Assembly: GCA_049414205.1 (NCBI GenBank)
Contig: JBMSGE010000046.1
Coordinates: 1-9,810 of the forward strand
Length of the DNA stretch: 9,810 bases
Origin: Nitrosomaritimum sp049414205
GTDB taxonomy: Archaea > Thermoproteota > Nitrososphaeria > Nitrososphaerales > Nitrosopumilaceae
Reading direction: 5' to 3'
The notes beneath the pieces were generated by a model that searched no databases, was not told where the DNA came from, and saw only the letters and a program-made list of their open reading frames with translations. Positions within the stretch are counted from its first letter, which is position 1. Each line of letters begins with the position of its first letter. The translations under genes and the position numbers were made by a program. This document shows, in pieces, positions 5,413-9,810 of this stretch.

Positions 5413-6930
5413 TTAGTTTTTTGCTAATTTTTCTTTTAGTGTTTTTTTAAGCATAATTCTGTTAATTCCATCAATTACTGCTTGAACACTAGTAGTTACA
5501 ATATCCTCACCGATTGCTTTGGCTGATACTTTGTTTCTACCAGCATCCTCAATACGAACAGTCACCTCACACAGTGCAGTAGAGCCACCAGAAATCGATG
5601 CTAGTCCATAGTCTTTAATTTTGATTTCAGAAATTTTTCCAGTAATTTTCTGAATGGCATTAAGTGCTGCATCAACAGGACCTACACCATAATCTGTTCC
5701 AATGAAATCTTCTCCATCAATGTTTAGTTTTACAAATGCATAAGGCATCGTTCCAATTCCAGTAGATACTGAGAATCCTGTTAGGTGGACAATTCTTTTG
5801 ATTCCTGCTTCACCTAGTACTTCAGATGCAATGGACAATAGTTCAACATCAGTTACTTGTTTTCCAAGATCTCCAAGAACCTTCACTTGTCCTAAAATTT
5901 GCTGTGCTTGTTCTTCAGTTGGAGTGATACCGTATTCTTCAAGCATTGCATTCATTCCATGAATTCCTGCATGTTTTCCCACCTGGAGCCATCGTTTGCG
6001 ACCGACCAATTCAGGGCTTATAGGTTCGTAAGTCAAAGGATTACTGAGTACACCATGAGTATGAATTCCAGATTCATGGCCAAATGCATTATCCCCTACA
6101 ATTGCTTTGTTTGGTTGAACTTGTACTCCTACTAGTTTTGAGATAAAGCGAGATGTTTCATAGATTAATTCAGATTTGATTCCAGTCTCATATTTTTGGT
6201 CCCATTGTAAACATTGTAATCCCATTGCAAATTCTTCAAGTGAAGCATTTCCAGCTCTCTCTCCAATTCCATTAATTGTCACATGTGCACATTGAGCTCC
6301 TGCCCTTATTCCAGATAATGCATTAGCTACTGCCAAACCAAAATCATTGTGACAGTGAAGACTAACAGGAAGATGAGTTGCATCTATTGCATCTTTAGTA
6401 ATTTCTGCAATGTATTCAGGGGTCGCATATCCTACAGTGTCAGGTATGTCAATTCTGTCAGCACCTGCTTTTGCCACTTCGCCAAAAACTTTTTTCAAGA
6501 ATTCTCTGTCAGTTCTGGTTGCATCTTCTGCAGAAAACTCTACTTGTAGCCCTCTTGATTTTCCATATTCTACTGCTTCAATTGCTTTTTCAAGCGCTTG
6601 TTCTCTTGTGAGTTTTAGCTTGTATTCTAGGTGAATATCAGATGTTGCAATAAAAGCATGTATGTAATTTAATCCTGCATCAACTGCAGCATCAATATCT
6701 TTTTTATTAGCTCTTGCAAGACCGCATACATCACAAGACAGTCCTTCACTTGTTATCATCTTGACTGCTTTGAGCTCCCCTTCAGAAATTACTGGAAACC
6801 CAGCTTCTATTGCATCAACTCCGAGTGCATCAAGTTTTTTTGCGATTGTTAGTTTTTGATCTGGGGATAATGAAATTCCAGGTGTTTGTTCTCCATCTCT
6901 AAGAGTAGTGTCAAATATTCTGATTCTCAT
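5413..6930 (-). CDS. leuA: 2-isopropylmalate synthase (505 aa)
   Basis: Condenses acetyl-CoA with 2-ketoisovalerate to 2-isopropylmalate, the committed step of leucine synthesis. Residues 1-270 are the HMGL-like TIM barrel: FDTTLRDGEQTPG (6-18, with metal-binding Asp12), LHCHND (191-196; His192 and His194 bind the metal) and NGIGERAGN (220-228). HAFIATSDIH (91-100) and DIPDTVGY (161-168) are the LeuA form; citramalate synthase (CimA) from methanogens has different residues there. Residues 375-500 are the C-terminal regulatory domain with a double beta-alpha repeat including DYGVGPVDAALNAI, where leucine normally binds for feedback inhibition. The ATG overlaps the ilvN stop by 4 nt (ATGA), with GGAG 6 nt upstream (6937-6940), so translation is probably coupled. 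LeuA is preferred over CimA on these motifs and on the adjoining leuB; homocitrate synthase is less likely. Confidence 0.9.
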   Translation of the reverse strand: MRIRIFDTTLRDGEQTPGISLSPDQKLTIAKKLDALGVDAIEAGFPVISEGELKAVKMITSEGLSCDVCGLARANKKDIDAAVDAGLNYIHAFIATSDIHLEYKLKLTREQALEKAIEAVEYGKSRGLQVEFSAEDATRTDREFLKKVFGEVAKAGADRIDIPDTVGYATPEYIAEITKDAIDATHLPVSLHCHNDFGLAVANALSGIRAGAQCAHVTINGIGERAGNASLEEFAMGLQCLQWDQKYETGIKSELIYETSRFISKLVGVQVQPNKAIVGDNAFGHESGIHTHGVLSNPLTYEPISPELVGRKRWLQVGKHAGIHGMNAMLEEYGITPTEEQAQQILGQVKVLGDLGKQVTDVELLSIASEVLGEAGIKRIVHLTGFSVSTGIGTMPYAFVKLNIDGEDFIGTDYGVGPVDAALNAIQKITGKISEIKIKDYGLASISGGSTALCEVTVRIEDAGRNKVSAKAIGEDIVTTSVQAVIDGINRIMLKKTLKEKLAKN

Positions 6931-7412
6931 GCTCCACTCCTTTGTAACGCAGTAACACCTGTTCGTGCTACATCAATTATTCCAAATGGAGCGGCTAACT
7001 CCTCAAATGCGGCAATTTGATCAGGTGTAGCAGTAAGTTCCACCATGATTGAATCTTTTTTGACATCATGAACTTTGCCACCATATGCATTTGCTAGTTT
7101 GTTTATCTCCATACTATCATTAGCATTACTTAGTTTAATCTTAAAAATACTCAGTTCTCGATATACTGTTTTGTGCTCATCAAGATGCTTGACCTCAACG
7201 GTATCTATCATTTTATCAAGTTGTTTTACAATTTGCTCGACTTGTTTTTCATCACCATAAGTGGTTATAGTCATCCTAGAGTAATCAGGGTTTTCAGTTA
7301 CTCCCACTGAAATGCTATCAATGTTGAAATTTCTTGATCTAAAAAGATGAGTTACTTTGAAAAGTATTCCCGGTTTGTTTTCTACCAGTAAAGAAAGAAT
7401 TGCCCACATCAT
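6927..7412 (-). CDS. ilvN: Acetolactate synthase small (regulatory) subunit (161 aa)
   Basis: Binds the catalytic subunit, raises its activity and makes it sensitive to branched-chain amino acids. Residues 2-75 are an ACT domain beginning MWAILSLLVENKPGILFKVT, with the typical ENKPG loop and the FNIDSISVG strand; residues 80-155 are the small-subunit C-terminal domain (TVYRELSIFKIKL to GIIDVARTGVTAL). Length is the family norm. The gene starts 8 nt after ilvB. The gap holds GTGAT, complementary to the archaeal 16S 3' end, 2 nt before ATG 7412 and 5 nt before the adjacent ATG at 7409; spacing favours 7409, which would remove one Met. Its stop overlaps the leuA start. Confidence 0.92.
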   Translation of the reverse strand: MMWAILSLLVENKPGILFKVTHLFRSRNFNIDSISVGVTENPDYSRMTITTYGDEKQVEQIVKQLDKMIDTVEVKHLDEHKTVYRELSIFKIKLSNANDSMEINKLANAYGGKVHDVKKDSIMVELTATPDQIAAFEELAAPFGIIDVARTGVTALQRSGA

Positions 7413-7420
7413 TAATCACA
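7413..7420 (-). promoter_or_regulatory. Ribosome binding site of ilvN
   Basis: Minus-strand TGTGATTA. GTGAT pairs with the ATCAC of the archaeal 16S 3' end. It precedes two adjacent ATG codons, and the 5-nt spacing favours the second one (7409). Confidence 0.45.
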
Positions 7421-9136
7421 CTATGATGGTAGCACCATGTCACCAAGAGAAGTTCCCGGAGCTACAAATGGAAGTACATCTTCTTCAGGATCAATTGGAA
7501 TATCAATTACTGTTGCAACATCGCTGCTTAATGCAGATTTTATTGCCTTATCTAACTCATCCATAGATTCTGCGCGTATTCCTTGTGCACCGTAAGATTC
7601 TGCCAATTTAACATAATCAGGACAGTATTTTCCTTGGTCAACTCCAATCATTCTTCTGTCATAGAATGTTCTCTGCCATTGGGCGACCATTCCCAAAGTA
7701 AAGTTGTTTAGCACAAATACAATTACTGGAATGTCTTCAAGAACTGCAGTGGCCAAAGAGTTTTCCGTCATTGCAAAGCTTCCATCACCTGCAATGTCAA
7801 CTACTGCAACATCTGGTTTTGCAACTTTGGCGCCAATTGCTGCCGGAAATCCCCAACCCATTGTTCCAAGACCAGTAGAACTAAAGAAAGTACCAGGTTG
7901 AATAACATCAAAGAATAATGAGGCCCACATTTGGTGTTGACCCACTTCGGTAGTAACAATTGATTGATGGGGAAGTAGTTCTCGAAGTTTTCTTAAGATT
8001 TTAGCAGCTCCCATCTCGCCAGGATGAAGTTTTAGATTCTCATGCCAATACTCTTTTGTTTCTTTTACATGTTTAATCCAGATATTCTCCTCTGTTTGTT
8101 TCACTGCTTTTTGCATCAACATTTTCACCATAATTCTTAATGATGCTCGCACATCACCAACTACTGCAACAGATGTGGTTTGGTTCTTTCCAATTTCGGC
8201 AGGGTCCACATCCATGTGGATAATCTTTAATCTTTTTTCAAATTCTTCAAAGGTCCCAACTGAACGGTCTGAGAATCTAGTCCCTATTGCTAATACACAA
8301 TCAGCTTCAGTCATTATCTTGTTTGCCTCAGCATGTCCATGCATACCAATTGGACCCAAAGATAATGGGTGATTTTCAGGAAATGCACCTTTTCCCTTGA
8401 AAGTAGTTACAACAGGAATCATAAGTAATTCAGCCAAAGCCTGTAATTCAGCAAATGCTGATGAAATAATTGTTCCACCGCCAGCTAAGATTACAGGTTT
8501 TTCGGCACCAAGTAACATAGTGATGGCTTTTTCTACGTTTACCATATCTGGATCTGTCCATGGATGATAACCACGAATTTTAAACTCGTCAGGAAATACC
8601 ATCTCTGCTTCATTTTGTTGAACATCTTTGGGAATGTCAATTAGAACTGGACCAGGCCTTCCAGTTTCTGCAATAAAGAATCCTTTTCTTACAACTTCAG
8701 GAATTTCTTTTGCATCTCTTGGTTGAAATGCATATTTTACAACAGGGTTTGCCATTCCAATAATATCACTTTCTTGAAATGCATCTCGTCCAATCATAGC
8801 TACTGGAACTTGTCCAGTCACTGCAACCATTGGAGAAGAATCAGCTTGTGCAGTTGCAATTCCAGTAAGTATGTTTGTTGCGCCAGGGCCAGATGTTGCA
8901 AAACAAACTCCTGGCTTTCTACTTACTCGGCCAAAGCCATCCGCCATATGAGCAGCAGATTGTTCATGTCTAGTTAGAATATGTCTAATATCACAGCGTG
9001 CAAACTCATCATACATAGGAAGGTTTGCGCCACCAGGTAAACCAAATACTTCCTTTACGCCTTCCTTTTCTAAGGCTGTCATTAGTGCTTTAGCACCAAT
9101 CATTGTTTCCATTTTATTTTCCAAATCAGTCGCCAT
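7421..9136 (-). CDS. ilvB: Acetolactate synthase large (catalytic) subunit (571 aa)
   Basis: ThDP-dependent condensation of two pyruvates to 2-acetolactate, or of pyruvate and 2-ketobutyrate to 2-aceto-2-hydroxybutyrate; first common step of branched-chain amino acid synthesis. N-terminal PYR domain with FGLPGGANLPMYDEF (31-45) and the activating Glu58 in RHEQSAAHMADGFGR; middle FAD-binding domain about 190-335; C-terminal PP domain with GDGS (450-453) and NN (477-478) binding Mg-ThDP. LGMVAQWQ (481-488) includes Trp487, equivalent to the plant residue whose change gives herbicide resistance, and supports ALS over glyoxylate carboligase or oxalyl-CoA decarboxylase. The ilvN next door confirms this. 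ATG codons at 9136, 9112 and 9103 all precede the conserved core (from residue 13); a TATA-like TTAAAAT at 9138-9144 would best fit a leaderless start at 9112, so the first eight residues are uncertain. Confidence 0.95.
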   Translation of the reverse strand: MATDLENKMETMIGAKALMTALEKEGVKEVFGLPGGANLPMYDEFARCDIRHILTRHEQSAAHMADGFGRVSRKPGVCFATSGPGATNILTGIATAQADSSPMVAVTGQVPVAMIGRDAFQESDIIGMANPVVKYAFQPRDAKEIPEVVRKGFFIAETGRPGPVLIDIPKDVQQNEAEMVFPDEFKIRGYHPWTDPDMVNVEKAITMLLGAEKPVILAGGGTIISSAFAELQALAELLMIPVVTTFKGKGAFPENHPLSLGPIGMHGHAEANKIMTEADCVLAIGTRFSDRSVGTFEEFEKRLKIIHMDVDPAEIGKNQTTSVAVVGDVRASLRIMVKMLMQKAVKQTEENIWIKHVKETKEYWHENLKLHPGEMGAAKILRKLRELLPHQSIVTTEVGQHQMWASLFFDVIQPGTFFSSTGLGTMGWGFPAAIGAKVAKPDVAVVDIAGDGSFAMTENSLATAVLEDIPVIVFVLNNFTLGMVAQWQRTFYDRRMIGVDQGKYCPDYVKLAESYGAQGIRAESMDELDKAIKSALSSDVATVIDIPIDPEEDVLPFVAPGTSLGDMVLPS

Positions 9137-9342
9137 AATTTTAATGTGATATGTAATTCGTGCGCTAAAGCACTAGATCAACTAGCAAAAGAAAGCCAGG
9201 TCTTTGAGTTAATTCTTTATTCATTTAATTTCCAAAAATTAACCCCTGATATTCTTAATAAAGATTCTCAAAAAAATAATCGAAACTTGGTAAGAAAGTT
9301 ACAGAAGACTTAAACTGATTCTACCTCTCAAGATTATCAGTT
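9137..9342. other. Intergenic region between ilvB and the SnoaL-like gene
   Basis: 206 nt, AT-rich, divergent promoter region. It holds the ilvB TATA candidates, GTGC-GCTAAA-GCAC (9160-9173, 4-bp arms) and GTTAATT/AATTAAC (9208-9214 and 9237-9243), an inverted repeat with a 22-nt gap. Neither repeat is strong. A TATA-like ACTTAAAC (9309-9316) precedes the plus-strand gene by about 30 nt. No ORF, tRNA or riboswitch structure is recognised here. Confidence 0.4.
9138..9144 (-). promoter_or_regulatory. TATA-like box upstream of ilvB
   Basis: The minus strand reads ATTAAAATT, directly before ATG 9136 and centred 29 nt before ATG 9112. A second candidate (TTACATAT, 9149-9156) lies further upstream. 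Both point to a transcript start downstream of 9136, favouring a shorter protein. Weak. Confidence 0.3.
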
Positions 9343-9744
9343 TTGTCTGAAAATGAGGAAATTATCAAGGTAATTGAAACTTTTTTTGAGGCAGGGAAAA
9401 CAAAGGATTTTTCTCACCTCCAAGAAATCCACCTAGATGATAGTAAATTTTCCAGTTTTAGCGACTTGCCGCCATATGACCTCAAAGACGTAAAGACAAC
9501 TTTAGAGTTAGAACAATTGAAGTTCATAAGCATAACAGACTATGACTACGAAGTCAAAAGTCCAAAGATTAGTATTTTTGGAGATGCCGCTGTTGTTGCG
9601 TTTGAGCTAAATCAAAAAGGAATGCTTGTAGACACAAAGGCATACACTGGAGAGCACATGTCTATTGATGGAAGAGCAACTTTTGTTTTAGTAAGACATC
9701 CAACTTGGAAAATAGCACATATTCATCTCTCAAAGATAAGATAA
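9343..9744 (+). CDS. NTF2/SnoaL-like domain protein (133 aa)
   Basis: A single cone-shaped alpha+beta domain of the NTF2 superfamily, closest in feel to SnoaL_3/DUF4440 proteins. The N-terminal helix (ENEEIIKVIETFFEAGKTKD) precedes a Phe/Ser/Asp-rich loop (26-44), and strands follow: YDYEVKSPKISIFGDAAVVAFEL (62-84), GRATFVLVRHPTWKIAHIHLS ending at 131. The closing W-K-I-A-H-I-H-L-S is the family's usual final strand. Members include enzymes, small-molecule binders and association domains; nothing here fixes a substrate, and no signal peptide or membrane segment is seen. The TTG start is the first possible one, since an in-frame TGA lies at 9316-9318 and the next Met is residue 93. It is divergent from ilvB; a functional tie to branched-chain amino acids is not shown. 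Confidence 0.8.
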   Translation: MSENEEIIKVIETFFEAGKTKDFSHLQEIHLDDSKFSSFSDLPPYDLKDVKTTLELEQLKFISITDYDYEVKSPKISIFGDAAVVAFELNQKGMLVDTKAYTGEHMSIDGRATFVLVRHPTWKIAHIHLSKIR

Positions 9745-9747
9745 CAG

Positions 9748-9810
9748 TTACTTTTTGTTTTCTTGAGGTTTGTTTTGGTTAGGGTTTTTGGGTTTGTTTT
9801 GATTTGGTTT
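9748..9810 (-). CDS. C-terminal end of an unidentified gene with an Asn/Lys/Pro/Gln repeat tail
   Basis: Reading the minus strand from 9810, twenty codons (KPNQNKPKNPNQNKPQENKK) end in TAA at 9748. They hold two copies of an 8-residue unit, KPNQNKPK and NPNQNKPQ, matching a 24-nt DNA repeat. The stop is only 3 nt from the stop of the convergent SnoaL-like gene, the tight packing normal here. The composition (hydrophilic, disordered, proline-rich) is what one sees in C-terminal tails of archaeal proteins, but the start and all recognisable domains are outside the window, so identity is unknown. Confidence 0.6.
   Translation of the reverse strand, partial: KPNQNKPKNPNQNKPQENKK
9751..9764 (+). 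terminator. T-rich tract ending the SnoaL-like transcript
   Basis: CTTTTTGTTTTCTT starts 7 nt past the TAA, a typical archaeal T-rich termination signal. The same bases encode Lys/Asn codons of the minus-strand gene. Confidence 0.4.
9767..9807. repeat. 24-nt imperfect tandem repeat
   Basis: GGTTTGTTTTG occurs at 9767-9777 and at 9791-9801, with similar flanks, giving a period of 24 nt. It encodes the 8-residue repeat of the minus-strand tail and may continue beyond the window. Confidence 0.6.

Noticed and set aside
6349..6634. Two overlapping plus-strand ORFs within leuA
   Set aside because: Shadows of the well-supported minus-strand gene; Ser/Cys-rich composition typical of antisense frames.
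5413..6930. Citramalate synthase (CimA) instead of LeuA
   Set aside because: HAFIATS and DIPDTVGY are the LeuA forms and the gene adjoins leuB.
9160..9243. Possible hairpin or riboswitch leader before ilvB
   Set aside because: Only a 4-bp-arm and a widely spaced 7-bp AT-rich inverted repeat; no T-box, leader peptide or known riboswitch core.

Overview
The window most likely comes from an ammonia-oxidising thaumarchaeon (Nitrosopumilus-like). The DNA is AT-rich by eye. Genes are preceded by archaeal TATA boxes placed about 25 nt before the start codon, as expected for leaderless transcripts, and TTG starts are common. Two further signs are an extracellular protein with a C-terminal CFI-box and a compact minus-strand ilvB-ilvN-leuA-leuB cluster. 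The assignment is inferred from these features and remembered family resemblance, not from a search.

Left part (1-2400). A minus-strand gene running off the left edge encodes a double-rhodanese plus metallo-beta-lactamase protein of the persulfide dioxygenase/sulfurtransferase type. It is divergent, across 70 nt, from a small ribbon-helix-helix (RHH) regulator-like protein. The gap holds a TATA box for each gene and a perfect 14-bp palindrome. The RHH protein carries a C-x4-C pair, so the pair of genes could be a self-contained sulfur-responsive unit. Convergent to the RHH gene is a 107-residue minus-strand protein with a duplicated CxxC...QGxxTH module and a hydrophobic tail.

Middle part (2400-4366). 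A 531-residue exported protein has a signal peptide, a CBM9/DOMON-like beta domain, a second beta-sandwich region, an 11-residue-repeat helix, a CFI-box and a C-terminal membrane segment. It is followed by a 34-residue zinc-finger microprotein that is not a long ORF.

Right part (4367-9810). The minus-strand cluster ilvB-ilvN-leuA-leuB encodes acetolactate synthase (both subunits), 2-isopropylmalate synthase and a 3-isopropylmalate dehydrogenase-like enzyme: the entry steps of valine/isoleucine/leucine synthesis and two of the leucine-specific steps. ilvB and ilvN are 8 nt apart and ilvN and leuA overlap by 4 nt. leuB has its own probable leaderless promoter. ilvC, ilvD and leuCD are not here. 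Divergent from ilvB is an NTF2/SnoaL-like protein. Three nt beyond its stop is the end of a minus-strand gene whose visible tail is an Asn/Lys/Pro/Gln repeat.

No tRNA, rRNA, CRISPR array or insertion sequence was seen. No gene-free stretch exceeds about 210 nt.
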